The notes beneath the pieces were generated by a model. The model was not told the origin of the DNA, did no database searches, and saw only the letters and a program-made list of their open reading frames with translations. Both the position numbers and the translations under genes were made by a program. From the NCBI RefSeq assembly GCF_030846195.1, contig NZ_JAVCWH010000006.1:62001-126000 (forward strand): DNA of 64,000 nt. The letters run 5' to 3'. Of the stretch, positions 1-8,783 are shown piece after piece. Every line of letters begins with the position of its first letter. Position 1 is the stretch's first letter. Source of the stretch: Paracoccus yibinensis (lineage in GTDB: Bacteria > Pseudomonadota > Alphaproteobacteria > Rhodobacterales > Rhodobacteraceae).

Positions 1-530
1 GCGACCAGATCGCCCGCCTGGGTGGAACGACCGCCACGCGCAACGATCCCTATCAGGGCGACACAAGCGGGCTGAGCCGGCAGCAGCGCGTCAGCATCCA
101 GCGGCAACTGAACGCCCTTGGCTACAGCACCAATGGCGCGGACGGCAATTTCGGCCCCGGCACCCGCCGCGCCATCGCGCTGTGGCAGCGGGACCGGGGC
201 TACTCGCAGACCGGGTCGCTCAGCACCGCGCAGGCCAACGAGATCCTGCGCGGCACAGGGGGCACCTCGGCGGGCACCCGCGTATTCGAGACCACCTCGG
301 GCAGCGCGTCGGGCGTGGGCGCGGCCGGTGCCGAGGGCGACCTGGGGCTGAGCCGGTCGCAGCGTTCCGCCATCCAGGCCAGCTTGACCCGGCAGGGCTA
401 TGATACGCGCGGCATCGACGGCGTCTTCGGACGCGGCACCCGTGGCGCCATCGCCGCGTGGCAGCAGGCGAACGGGCTTCAGGCGACCGGCTATCTGACG
501 GCATCGCAGGCAGACAGCCTGCTGCGCTGA
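1..530 (+). CDS. Peptidoglycan-binding protein, C-terminal part (5' end outside window)
   Basis: The frame is open from the window edge (first full codon at base 3) to a TGA at 528-530. The visible 175 residues hold two peptidoglycan_binding_1-like repeats, each reading roughly LSRxQRxxIQxxLxxxGY, then a G-D-G-x-F-G core, then T-R-x-A-I-A-x-W-Q. They are joined by a Gly/Ser/Thr-rich linker. Such repeats bind cell-wall peptidoglycan and usually sit at the C terminus of periplasmic hydrolases or caspase-like proteins. The catalytic or N-terminal part is not visible, so the full function is unknown. The family call is firm; the protein's role is not. Confidence 0.8.
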   Translation, partial: DQIARLGGTTATRNDPYQGDTSGLSRQQRVSIQRQLNALGYSTNGADGNFGPGTRRAIALWQRDRGYSQTGSLSTAQANEILRGTGGTSAGTRVFETTSGSASGVGAAGAEGDLGLSRSQRSAIQASLTRQGYDTRGIDGVFGRGTRGAIAAWQQANGLQATGYLTASQADSLLR

Positions 531-622
531 CCGCGCCAGGCCGCCGCCGTTCTGCCCTTGGTTGAAGTGCGGGTCGCGGTTTCCCCAAGACTCGCACCCT
601 TTGCCGATCCGATGATCCCTGT

Positions 623-640
623 TGCGGCGATTACGCCGCA
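623..640. repeat. Perfect inverted repeat upstream of the first VPLPA-CTERM gene
   Basis: TGCGGCG (623-629) and CGCCGCA (634-640) form a perfect 7-bp stem around the loop ATTA. It lies 25 nt upstream of the next start codon and about 93 nt after the previous stop. No T-run follows, so a classical intrinsic terminator is unlikely. It could be an operator or an RNA hairpin in the leader. Confidence 0.4.
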
Positions 641-664
641 CGATTCGCAGGTTCAGGGGGTTAC

Positions 665-1231
665 ATGGGTATCAGATCATTCTTCGCGGCGGCAGCCATT
701 GCAGTCGGGTTGGGGCAAGCCGCGGACGCGGCAACGTATGAGGGGCAGGACTTCAATGTCATGGTTCGTCTGACCGAAACGCTGATCTGCGAGGGGGGCG
801 ACTGCGACGGATTTCCATCCCGGGATTATGGTGGCGTGTTCTTTACCGCGCCAATCGGCACCATTCTGCGCGGAGTTCTTTCGTTCGGCGATTTCACAGG
901 AACACCCGGCGATTATTTCAGCGGCATTCCCATCTGGTTCTCGTCTTACGCAGGTGATGCCGGATTTGGCGGCGACTATTTCGATACAAGAAATGGGATC
1001 GGCTATTACAGCAATCATGATCCGCAAGGCGACGATTACGATTTCCACATATCGTGGGATGGCACCACGGGGTCCGTTTACTATTACTATGATGAACAGG
1101 ATCATGTCTGGGATCGCATGGTGACGGGCACGATCCAACTGGCCCCGGTTCCCTTGCCCGCCTCGGCTGCCTTGCTTCCGCTGGGCATCGGCGCGCTTGT
1201 CTTGGTCCGAAGGCGCCGTCGGACCGCCTGA
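665..1231 (+). CDS. Secreted protein with VPLPA-CTERM sorting signal
   Basis: The 188-residue protein has an N-terminal signal peptide (about residues 1-22, ending near QAADA). The C-terminal tail has the motif VPLPA, a hydrophobic helix, and a terminal Arg cluster (VRRRRR). This is the tripartite layout of VPLPA-CTERM proteins, which in Rhodobacterales are processed by an exosortase and sent to the cell surface or exopolysaccharide. The middle is rich in Gly, Asp, Tyr and Phe and matches no enzyme I know. A second protein of this type lies at 60422-61084. No exosortase gene is in the window. Confidence 0.8.
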   Translation: MGIRSFFAAAAIAVGLGQAADAATYEGQDFNVMVRLTETLICEGGDCDGFPSRDYGGVFFTAPIGTILRGVLSFGDFTGTPGDYFSGIPIWFSSYAGDAGFGGDYFDTRNGIGYYSNHDPQGDDYDFHISWDGTTGSVYYYYDEQDHVWDRMVTGTIQLAPVPLPASAALLPLGIGALVLVRRRRRTA

Positions 1232-1356
1232 ACGGGACAGGACGTTCCGGCGACACGATTCGGATCCGGGGCATGTGGATATCGCCCTCCGTTTGCGCTA
1301 AACCTCCTCGGGTCGCAAAGCCCCGGCCCGGTCGGGACACCAGAGGGATGCCAGCC

Positions 1357-2883
1357 ATGACCAAGCCGCAGATCCTGCGCCTGAACGACGCCGACAACAT
1401 CGTGGTGGCGATAGCGGATCTGGCGTCCGGCACACCGGTCGAAGGGGCCGTCCGCACCCTTCGCCGGATTCCGCGCGGCCACAAGATTGCGTCCCACCCG
1501 ATCGCGCAGGGCGCGCCCGTCCGCAAGTTCGGCCAGATCATCGGCTTTGCCGGCACCGACATCGCGCCCGGCGACTGGGTCCATGAACAGAACGTCACCA
1601 TGGGCGGCGACTTCGAACGCGACTATGCCTTCGCCTCCGAGGCCCGCCCACACGAGGGCCTGCGCCAGGGCGAGGTTCCGGCGCATTTCCAGGGCTTCCG
1701 CCGGGGCGACGGGCGCGTGGGCACGCGCAATTACATCGGCATCCTGTCCAGCGTGAACTGTTCGGCCACCGTCGTGGATTACATCGCCGACCAGGCGGTG
1801 CGGTCGGGGATGCTGGACGATTACCCCGACATCGACGGCATCGTCGCCCTGCCCCACGGCCAGGGCTGCGGGATGGCCAGCAAGGGCGAAAGCTATGACC
1901 TGCTGGCGCGCACGCAATGGGGCTATGCCAGCCATCCGAACTTCGCCGCCGTGCTGCTGGTGGGCCTGGGATGCGAGGTATTCCAGATCGCCCGCCTGAA
2001 GGAAACCTATGGCATTGCCGAAGGGGACCACTTCCAGTCGCTGACCATCCAGGACACGGGCGGCACCCGCCGCACCATCGACGCGGGCGTGGAACGCCTG
2101 CGCGACATGCTGCCCGTGGCGGCGCGCGCGCGGCGTGAGGCGGTGCCGGCGTCCGAACTGACGCTGGCCCTGCAATGCGGGGGATCGGACGGCTATTCCG
2201 GCCTGACGGCCAATCCCGCCCTTGGCATCGCCGCCGACATGCTGGTGCGCCAGGGCGGCACCGCGATCCTGTCCGAGACGCCCGAGATCTTCGGGGCCGA
2301 ACACCTGCTGACCCGCCGGGCAGAGACGCCCGAGATCGGGCGGAAGATCGTGGACCTGATCGACTGGTGGACGGACTATACCACCCGCAACGGGGGCGAG
2401 ATGAACAACAACCCCTCGCCCGGCAACAAGGCGGGAGGGCTGACGACGATCCTGGAAAAGTCGCTGGGCGCGGTCGCCAAGGGCGGCACATCCACCCTGC
2501 GGGGCGTCTATCGCTATGCCGAACGGATCGACCGCAAGGGCTTCGTCTATATGGACACGCCGGGTTACGACCCGGTGGCCGCCACGGGCCAGGTGGCGGG
2601 GGGCGCAAACGTGCTGTGCTTCACCACCGGACGCGGTTCGGCCTATGGCTGCAAGCCGGTGCCGTCCATCAAGCTGGCGACGAACACGCCTCTGTTCCAG
2701 CGGATGCCGGATGACATGGACATCAACTGCGGCGATATCGTCGAGGGCGTGTCGCTGGAGGAAAAGGGCGCCGAAATCTTCGATGCCATCCTGGCCGTCG
2801 CCTCGGGGCAGAAGACGAAGTCCGAGGACTTGGGCTATGGCCGCAACGAATTCGTGCCCTGGCAGATCGGCGCGGTGATGTAG
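1357..2883 (+). CDS. UxaA-family dehydratase (altronate/galactarate dehydratase-like)
   Basis: The 508-residue protein has an N-terminal SAF-like domain followed by the large UxaA domain (region GTRNYIGILSSVNC, then several conserved Cys and Gly motifs). Family members dehydrate sugar acids such as altronate or galactarate, using iron. The frame is open from 1273, but ATG 1357 has AGAGGG (1342-1347) at a spacing of 9 nt, and the protein then starts MTKPQILRLN as expected. An ATG at 1348 is in frame but abuts the Shine-Dalgarno sequence. No uronate isomerase or dehydrogenase is adjacent, so the exact substrate is open. Confidence 0.85.
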   Translation: MTKPQILRLNDADNIVVAIADLASGTPVEGAVRTLRRIPRGHKIASHPIAQGAPVRKFGQIIGFAGTDIAPGDWVHEQNVTMGGDFERDYAFASEARPHEGLRQGEVPAHFQGFRRGDGRVGTRNYIGILSSVNCSATVVDYIADQAVRSGMLDDYPDIDGIVALPHGQGCGMASKGESYDLLARTQWGYASHPNFAAVLLVGLGCEVFQIARLKETYGIAEGDHFQSLTIQDTGGTRRTIDAGVERLRDMLPVAARARREAVPASELTLALQCGGSDGYSGLTANPALGIAADMLVRQGGTAILSETPEIFGAEHLLTRRAETPEIGRKIVDLIDWWTDYTTRNGGEMNNNPSPGNKAGGLTTILEKSLGAVAKGGTSTLRGVYRYAERIDRKGFVYMDTPGYDPVAATGQVAGGANVLCFTTGRGSAYGCKPVPSIKLATNTPLFQRMPDDMDINCGDIVEGVSLEEKGAEIFDAILAVASGQKTKSEDLGYGRNEFVPWQIGAVM

Positions 2884-2941
2884 CGGTCGCGCCGGGTTCG
2901 GTGCTATGCTGCCCGGCGATATGATTGCAAAGGGGGTTGGC

Positions 2942-4018
2942 ATGTCAGGAACCATCAGGACGACCACGGGTCGCGGCAGGCTTTACGACAGCATCCTGGA
3001 CACCGTGGGCGACACGCCGGTGATCCGCGTCAACAACCTGGCCCCCGAAGGCGTGACCATTTACGTCAAGGCCGAGTTCTTCAACCCCGCCGCATCCGTC
3101 AAGGACCGTCTGGCCCTGAACATCATCGAGGCCGCCGAACGGTCCGGCGCCCTGAAGCCGGGGCAAACCGTGGTCGAGGCGACCAGCGGCAACACCGGCA
3201 TCGGCCTTGCCATGGTCTGCGCGCAGAAGGGCTATCCCCTGGTGGTGACCATGGCCGAAAGCTTTTCCGTGGAACGGCGGCGGCTGATGCGGATGCTGGG
3301 CGCCAAGGTGGTGCTGACGCCCAAGGCGCAGAAGGGCACCGGCATGTACAACAAGGCGGTGGAACTGGCCGAAAAGCACGGCTGGTTCCTGGCCCGCCAG
3401 TTCGAAACCGATGCCAATGCCGACATCCACGAATCCACCACCGCGCAGGAAATCCTCGGCGACTTCGCGGGGCAGCGGCTGGATTACATCGTGACCGGAT
3501 ACGGCACCGGCGGCACCGTCAGCGGCTTGTCGCGCGTCTTGCGCCGCGAACGCCCCGAGGTGAAAATCATCCTGACCGAACCCGCCAACGCCGCCCTGGT
3601 CAGCAGCGGCACCCCGCAGGATCGCGGCGCGGACCACGCCCCCGCCGCCAGCCACCCCGCCTTCGAGCCGCATCCGATCCAGGGCTGGACCCCCGACTTC
3701 ATCCCCTGGGTCCTGCAGGAAGCCCTGGACAACGGCGGCTATGACGACCTGATCCCCATTCCGGGGGCCGAGGGCATGGACTGGGCGCGCAAGCTGGCCG
3801 CGCGCGAAGGCATCCTGACCGGCGTGTCGGGCGGGTCCACCTTCGCCGTGGCCATGCGCATTGCGGAACAGGCCGAACCCGGCACCGTCATTCTGTCGAT
3901 GATGCCCGATACCGGCGAACGCTATCTGTCCACCCCCCTGTTCGAACCCTTTGCCGAGGACATGGACGAGGAGGAACGCGCGCTTTCGGAATCCACCCCC
4001 GGATACCGGATGGGCTGA
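2942..4018 (+). CDS. PLP-dependent cysteine synthase family protein
   Basis: A 358-residue fold-type II PLP enzyme related to CysK. The PLP lysine lies in the motif ASVKDRLA, the phosphate/substrate loop is TSGNTG, and the C terminus carries MMPDTGERYLST. It would make cysteine from O-acetylserine and sulfide, or do a related beta-replacement. It is some 40 residues longer than typical CysK because of an insertion around residues 220-245 (near GTPQDRGADHAP). The frame opens at 2906, but ATG 2942 has an AAGGGGG ribosome site just upstream. A cystathionine beta-synthase-like or specialised role is possible. Confidence 0.8.
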   Translation: MSGTIRTTTGRGRLYDSILDTVGDTPVIRVNNLAPEGVTIYVKAEFFNPAASVKDRLALNIIEAAERSGALKPGQTVVEATSGNTGIGLAMVCAQKGYPLVVTMAESFSVERRRLMRMLGAKVVLTPKAQKGTGMYNKAVELAEKHGWFLARQFETDANADIHESTTAQEILGDFAGQRLDYIVTGYGTGGTVSGLSRVLRRERPEVKIILTEPANAALVSSGTPQDRGADHAPAASHPAFEPHPIQGWTPDFIPWVLQEALDNGGYDDLIPIPGAEGMDWARKLAAREGILTGVSGGSTFAVAMRIAEQAEPGTVILSMMPDTGERYLSTPLFEPFAEDMDEEERALSESTPGYRMG

Positions 4019-4061
4019 CAGCCCTGCACCCCCTGCATGGCGGGTGTGCGCAGATGCCGCA

Positions 4062-4090
4062 TTGCGGCAAGGCGGTCGCGGGACTATTTC
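4062..4090 (+). promoter_or_regulatory. Candidate promoter of the small ORF
   Basis: TTGCGG (4062-4067) and TATTTC (4085-4090) are separated by 17 nt and lie 37 nt before the start codon at 4127. This is a fair sigma-70-like arrangement judged by eye only. Confidence 0.35.
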
Positions 4091-4126
4091 TGTGCTGTCA
4101 ACCAAGGACAGAAAGAGAGTTTGACC

Positions 4127-4300
4127 ATGACCGCCCTCCGCAACGCCATGATCCGCATCCGCGCGTTTCTGGACGTGATGGATGCCGCGATTTCCGCCTC
4201 GGCCGCGGTGCGTTCGCACCATGCGCCCGCCGTGTCCGACCTGCGCCGCCTGGGGATCACGCCGACCCGGACCGCCATGGCCGCCCTGTCGCGCGCCTGA
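4127..4300 (+). CDS. Small basic protein, unrecognised (DUF1127-like ending)
   Basis: A 57-residue ORF starting MTALRNAMIRIRAF, with the purine-rich AGAGAG at 4113-4119 in the ribosome-site position. It contains an amphipathic stretch, several Ala, Arg and His, and a DLRRLGI segment near the C terminus that recalls the end of DUF1127 proteins (ELxxLG). That similarity is weak. A plausible promoter precedes it and a strong intrinsic terminator directly follows, so it looks like a self-contained monocistronic unit. The transcript could also act as RNA. Function unknown. Confidence 0.5.
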   Translation: MTALRNAMIRIRAFLDVMDAAISASAAVRSHHAPAVSDLRRLGITPTRTAMAALSRA

Positions 4301-4323
4301 GAGCTGCGGCAATCCGATGACCC

Positions 4324-4352
4324 GGCCCGCCAATGGCGGGCCTTTTGTTTTT
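4324..4352 (+). terminator. Intrinsic terminator after the small ORF
   Basis: A perfect 8-bp GC-rich stem, GGCCCGCC (4324-4331) and GGCGGGCC (4335-4342), with loop AAT is followed at once by TTTTGTTTTT (4343-4352). It sits 24 nt after the small ORF's stop and insulates it from the exporter gene downstream. Confidence 0.9.
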
Positions 4353-4415
4353 CCGGCCTTCCAACCGGCCGGCGATCCGGCCTATGGTCCGGCGGTTTGA
4401 AATCCGGGGGATTGA

Positions 4416-5315
4416 ATGGCCAGCACCACCACGATTCCGGCAGAGCGGTCCGATTTTACCCAGGGGCTGATCTGGATGGCGCTGTCCATGACGGCCTTCA
4501 TCGGCATGTCGGTCGGATCGCGGGAAATGGCGGAAACCCTGTCGATCCGGCAGGTGCTGTTCTTCCGCGCGCTTGTCGGCCTGTTCGTGATCCTGGCCCT
4601 GGGCCGCGCCCTGTTCCCCGAAGTGCGCCGCGCGGCCAAGCTGCGCCTGCACCTGGCGCGCAACGTGATCCATTTCACCGCGCAGTATTTCTGGACCATC
4701 GGCGTGGTGCTGCTGCCGCTGGCCTCGGTCTTTGCGCTGGAATTCACCATGCCGATCTGGGTGACGCTATTCGCCTGGCTGCTGCTGCGCGAAAGGCTGA
4801 CCGGTCCGCGCCTGCTGGCGACGATCGGCGGGTTCATCGGCGTCATGGTGATCGTGCGCCCCGGCGTGGGCATGGTTGATCCGGCGGCTGTCCTGGTGCT
4901 GATCGCGGCCGCCGGATACGGGCTGTCGCTGATCCTGGTGAAACGCCTGACGCAGCATTGTTCGCCCGGCGCCATCGTGGTCTGGATGATCCTGATCCAG
5001 TTGCCCCTGGGCCTGATCGCCGCGCTGACCGACTGGCAGCCTGTGGCGATCACGGACGTGCCCTGGATGCTGGTCGCGGGCGTGGGCGCGCTTGGCGCGC
5101 ATTACTGCCAGGCGCAGGCATTGAAGCGGCTGGACGCCTCGATCCTGATCCCCATCGACTTCCTGCGCGTGCCGATGGCGGCTGTCGTGGGGTATTACTT
5201 CTACGCGGAAGCCATCGACCTGTGGGTCTTCCTGGGCGGGGGCATCATCCTGTTGTCGAACTTCCAGGCGGTGATGGCCGAACGGCGCAAGTCCGCTGCG
5301 GTCGCGGCCCCCTGA
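4416..5315 (+). CDS. DMT superfamily (EamA) transporter
   Basis: A 299-residue integral membrane protein with about ten hydrophobic segments and the internal duplication typical of EamA/RhaT transporters. A conserved Pro-containing helix (LEFTMPIWVTLFAWLLLRERL) occurs in the first half. Family members usually export amino acids or other metabolites. CCGGGGG (4404-4410) is the likely ribosome site for ATG 4416. The gene stands alone after the terminator at 4324-4352 and converges with the sugar operon. Substrate cannot be read from sequence. Confidence 0.85.
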   Translation: MASTTTIPAERSDFTQGLIWMALSMTAFIGMSVGSREMAETLSIRQVLFFRALVGLFVILALGRALFPEVRRAAKLRLHLARNVIHFTAQYFWTIGVVLLPLASVFALEFTMPIWVTLFAWLLLRERLTGPRLLATIGGFIGVMVIVRPGVGMVDPAAVLVLIAAAGYGLSLILVKRLTQHCSPGAIVVWMILIQLPLGLIAALTDWQPVAITDVPWMLVAGVGALGAHYCQAQALKRLDASILIPIDFLRVPMAAVVGYYFYAEAIDLWVFLGGGIILLSNFQAVMAERRKSAAVAAP

Positions 5316-5325
5316 GAGGGCCGCG
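5303..5325. terminator. Hairpin between convergent genes
   Basis: CGCGGCCC (5303-5310) pairs perfectly with GGGCCGCG (5318-5325) around a 7-nt loop. It overlaps the exporter's stop codon and lies 11 nt beyond the end of the opposing binding-protein gene. No T-run is present on either side, so it may be a bidirectional or factor-assisted terminator. Confidence 0.4.
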
Positions 5326-5336
5326 TCCCGGTCCGA

Positions 5337-6284
5337 TCAGAACGGGCTGTCGGGATAGTAATAGGTTTCGGCGTTTTCCGGCGTCACCAGAACCGATCCG
5401 ATGATGAAATCGCCCGACACCGGCGCCTGGGACACCATGCCCACGGCCGTGATCTCGATGGCGGTGGCGATCATCGAGGGCGGATAGGTGACGTTGGCGG
5501 GGATCATCGCGTCGCCGTCCATGGTGCGCTTGATCATCTCCTTCATGCCCGCGCCGCCCAGGACGAACTTGATGTCGTCGCGGCCCGCCGCCTCGATGGC
5601 GCCCAGGACACCCACGGCCATGTCGTCGTCGGATGCCCAGACCGCATCGATCTGCGGGTGCTTGGACAGGAAGTCCTGCATGACCGTGAAGGCCTTGTCA
5701 CGGTTCCAGTCGCCGTGTTCCATGCCCAGGATCTCGATGTTCTTGCCCTCGATGGCGGCCTGGAAGCCTTCGACGCGTTCATTGTCGATGGTGGTCGGGA
5801 TGCCGCGCAGCACGACGATCTTGCCGCCTTCGGGCAGGGCGCTTGCCATGAACTCGCCAGAGACACGCCCGAAGCCGGGGTTGTCGCCCGCGACATACAG
5901 ATCCTCGATCCCCTCCTGCGACAGGCCGCGGTCGACGACCGTGATCCAGGCGCCGGACGCCTTGACGTTCTGGACCGGGCCGGTCAGCGGCTCGGATTCG
6001 AAGGGCAGCACCACAAGCGCGTCGATATTGCGCGTGGCCACCATGTCCTCGATGTCGTTGACCTGCTTGGCGGGGTCGGAGGCCGTCGCCAGGACGAAAT
6101 CAAGCTGCGGATAGGTTTCCTCCAGCCGGTCCACGGTGGCTTGCGCGAAATAGTTCATGCCCCCGGCCCAGCCATGGGTCGCTGCCGGGATCGACACGCC
6201 GATCACCTTGGTTTCCCCGTCCTGCGCCCAGGCAGGCGCGGCCAGTGCGGCGGCGATTGCCACTCCCGATACGAAATGCTTCAT
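5337..6284 (-). CDS. Sugar ABC transporter substrate-binding protein
   Basis: A 315-residue periplasmic binding protein of the RbsB/XylF (peripla_BP_4) type. The signal peptide is MKHFVSGVAIAAALAAPAWA, cut before QDG. Ligand-pocket segments VVDRGLSQ, GDNPGFGRVS and WASDDDMAVG follow. The frame is open further upstream, but ATG 6284 has GGGAGGG at good spacing and starts the signal peptide directly. It is the last gene of the xylA operon, 25 nt after the permease, and delivers the sugar to that permease. A pentose or related polyol is the likely ligand. Confidence 0.88.
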   Translation of the reverse strand: MKHFVSGVAIAAALAAPAWAQDGETKVIGVSIPAATHGWAGGMNYFAQATVDRLEETYPQLDFVLATASDPAKQVNDIEDMVATRNIDALVVLPFESEPLTGPVQNVKASGAWITVVDRGLSQEGIEDLYVAGDNPGFGRVSGEFMASALPEGGKIVVLRGIPTTIDNERVEGFQAAIEGKNIEILGMEHGDWNRDKAFTVMQDFLSKHPQIDAVWASDDDMAVGVLGAIEAAGRDDIKFVLGGAGMKEMIKRTMDGDAMIPANVTYPPSMIATAIEITAVGMVSQAPVSGDFIIGSVLVTPENAETYYYPDSPF

Positions 6285-6309
6285 GTTTTCCCTCCCATAT
6301 TGGCCCGGC

Positions 6310-7299
6310 TCAGCGGGCTTTGCCTTCGCGCTGCAACACCACAGCGAGAACGATGATGGCCCCCTGAATGGCACCGTTCAGATAGGGCGATACGAAATCC
6401 GTCAGGTTCAGCAGGTTGCCGATCAGCGTCAGGATCAGGACGCCGATGACAGTGCCCCAGACGCGCCCGAAGCCGCCCTTGAGCACGGTGCCGCCGATGA
6501 TGACGGCGGCGATGGCCTCCAGTTCCCACAGCATCCCCGTGGCGGAGGAGGCCGAACCGAGGCGCGGCACATACATGATGGTGGCGATCCCAACCAGCAG
6601 GCCAAGCGCGGCATAGGTCATCAGCCGCACCCGGTCCACGCGGACGGACGAATACTTGGCGACCTGCTCGTTCGATCCGATGGCCGCGCAATAGCGGCCA
6701 AAGGCGGTCGAACGCATGACGATCTCTCCAATCACCACGACCACCGCAAAGACGATGATCGGCCAGGTGATGCCGAAGATGCCGCCGTAATAGACCGGCT
6801 GGTAAAGGCTGCGCAGCCCGAAATCCAGCGACAGGGTGCCCCCGTCGGCCAGCCAGGTGACAAGGCTGCGATAGATGCCCATGGACCCAAGGGTGACGAT
6901 GAAAGCCTCGATCCCCAGGCGGGTGATGAGAATGCCGTTCAGCATCCCCGCCGCAAGGCCCGCCAGCAGCGCCACCGCCATGCCGACCAGGATCACGGGC
7001 ACGCCGACGCCCATGCTTGGCACAAGGCTGTTCATCACCAGGATCATCAGCCCCGCGATGAAGGCCGCCATTGACCCGACCGACAGGTCCAGCCCGCCAG
7101 CCGTGATCACGAAGGTCATGCCCACGGCGATGATGCCGATAAAGGCCGACCGGGCCAGCACGTTGGTCACGTTGTCCCAGCCCAGGAAGTTGGGATTCAT
7201 CAGCGCGCCCGCGATCACCAGCAGGACCAGGGCCAGGATCGGCCCGATCACGGTCATGCGGATGCGGCGGGGGGCGGCTGGTGCGGCGGCGTCGGTCAT
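6310..7299 (-). CDS. Sugar ABC transporter permease (RbsC/XylH type)
   Basis: A 329-residue protein with about nine to ten hydrophobic segments and the family signature around FVITAGGLDLSVGSMAAF. Later conserved motifs are SNEQVAKYSSVRVDRV and IAAVIIGGTVLKGGFG. It forms the membrane channel of the sugar importer. ATG 7299 overlaps the ATPase stop codon in an ATGA arrangement, which fixes the start and indicates translational coupling. The longer open frame upstream is an artefact of reading through the ATPase gene. Confidence 0.9.
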   Translation of the reverse strand: MTDAAAPAAPRRIRMTVIGPILALVLLVIAGALMNPNFLGWDNVTNVLARSAFIGIIAVGMTFVITAGGLDLSVGSMAAFIAGLMILVMNSLVPSMGVGVPVILVGMAVALLAGLAAGMLNGILITRLGIEAFIVTLGSMGIYRSLVTWLADGGTLSLDFGLRSLYQPVYYGGIFGITWPIIVFAVVVVIGEIVMRSTAFGRYCAAIGSNEQVAKYSSVRVDRVRLMTYAALGLLVGIATIMYVPRLGSASSATGMLWELEAIAAVIIGGTVLKGGFGRVWGTVIGVLILTLIGNLLNLTDFVSPYLNGAIQGAIIVLAVVLQREGKAR

Positions 7300-8783
7300 G
7301 CGGGTTCCCTTTCCGTGGCCACGCCCATGGCCAGCTTGACGATGGCATCCTCGGTCGCGTCTGCGCCCAACTCGCCGGTGATGCGACCGTGGCGCATGAC
7401 CAGGATGCGGTCGGCAAGCCCGATCACCTCCTGCATTTCCGAGGATATGACGACGATGGCGCGACCCTCGGCGGCAAGGCGGCGGATCAGGACATACATC
7501 TGCTGCTTGGTGCCGATGTCGATGCCGCGTGTCGGCTCGTCGATGACGATGATCTGCGGATCGGCCAGCATGGTCTTGGCGAACAGCAGTTTCTGCTGGT
7601 TGCCGCCCGACAGGTTGCCGACCAGGGCATCCCGATGGCCGCGAATGTCGAAATCTGCGATAGCCTGATCCAAGGCGCGTTCCTCGGCCCCGGTATCCAG
7701 CAATCCCCGGTCGAACCGCGACAGCGCCTGCAGCGTCAGGTTTTCCCGCAGCCCCTTGCCCAGCAACAGGCCCCGGGTCTTGCGATCCTCGGTCAGGTAG
7801 CACAGACCAAGCGCCTGCGCCTGCCAGGGATGATCGATGCGGGCGGGCTGCCCGAAGACCCGCACCTCGCCCGTGGCAGGACGCAGGCCGCACAACCCCT
7901 CGAAGGTTTCGGTCCGGCCCGATCCGATCAGACCCGCGACACCCAGCACCTCGCCCCGGCACAGGGTGAAGCCGACATCGCGGGAAAAGCCCGGCACCGA
8001 GAGGTTCGCGACCTCCAAAGCGACCTCGCCGGGCGCGCTGACCTTGGCGGGGAACAGATCCGACATCTCGCGCCCGACCATGGCGTTGGCCATCGCGTGC
8101 TGGTTCATCAGCGACGCCTCACCGGTCCAGACCACGCGACCGTCGCGCATGATGGTCAGGTCGTCGGCGATTTCTTCCACCTCGTCCAGCTTGTGGGATG
8201 TGAACAGCACCGCCGTCCCCGCCTCGCGCAGCGCGCGGACCTGGCGCAGCAGGATCGCGGTTTCCGCGCGCGTCAGCACGGCCGTCGGCTCGTCCATCAC
8301 CAGCACGCGGGTTTCGCGCAGCAGGGCCTTGGCGATCTCCACCATCTGCTTGTCGCTGTTGGACAGCGTGGACACCACCCGGTCGGGCGACACGCGGCAT
8401 TCCAGCCGGTCCAGCAGTTCGCGCGTCCGCGCCCGCATCGCTGTCTTGTCAAGGAAGGGACCACGCTTCAGTTCGCGGCCCAGAAAGATGTTCTGTTCCA
8501 CCGTCAACTGTTCGGCCAGGTTGAATTCCTGGTGGATCATCGAGATCCCCTGATCCTCGGCCGCACCCATGTTGGCGAAGCTGACCGGCTGGCCGTCCAG
8601 CAGCACCTGCCCCGATGACGGCGGCTGATAGCCGGTCATGATCTTCATGGTCGTGGACTTGCCCGCGCCGTTTTCGCCGATCAGCGCATGGACCCGGCCG
8701 GGGCGCAGGGCGATGTCCACGCCGTGCAGCACCTCGATCGGGCCGAAGCTGCGGCTGACATCGCGCAGGGCAAGCACGGTCAC
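7296..8783 (-). CDS. Sugar ABC transporter ATP-binding protein (two ABC domains)
   Basis: A 495-residue RbsA/XylG-type ATPase with two nucleotide-binding domains in one chain. The N-terminal half has a full Walker A (GENGAGKS, about residue 37) and Walker B (VLVMDEPTAV). The C-terminal half has LSGGNQQKLLFAKTM and IIVIDEPTRGID, with the degenerate Walker A (LIGSGRTE) normal for this family. The start is GTG 8783, overlapping the upstream oxidoreductase stop as GTGA. It powers import through the adjacent permease. Confidence 0.92.
   Translation of the reverse strand: MTVLALRDVSRSFGPIEVLHGVDIALRPGRVHALIGENGAGKSTTMKIMTGYQPPSSGQVLLDGQPVSFANMGAAEDQGISMIHQEFNLAEQLTVEQNIFLGRELKRGPFLDKTAMRARTRELLDRLECRVSPDRVVSTLSNSDKQMVEIAKALLRETRVLVMDEPTAVLTRAETAILLRQVRALREAGTAVLFTSHKLDEVEEIADDLTIMRDGRVVWTGEASLMNQHAMANAMVGREMSDLFPAKVSAPGEVALEVANLSVPGFSRDVGFTLCRGEVLGVAGLIGSGRTETFEGLCGLRPATGEVRVFGQPARIDHPWQAQALGLCYLTEDRKTRGLLLGKGLRENLTLQALSRFDRGLLDTGAEERALDQAIADFDIRGHRDALVGNLSGGNQQKLLFAKTMLADPQIIVIDEPTRGIDIGTKQQMYVLIRRLAAEGRAIVVISSEMQEVIGLADRILVMRHGRITGELGADATEDAIVKLAMGVATEREPA

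Noticed and set aside
1273..1356. 28-codon N-terminal extension of the UxaA-family gene
   Set aside because: The extension is not UxaA-like, and a ribosome site fits ATG 1357.
6310..7962. Permease read as a 550-residue protein
   Set aside because: The first 220 codons overlap the ATPase gene; the ATGA overlap at 7299 gives the real start.
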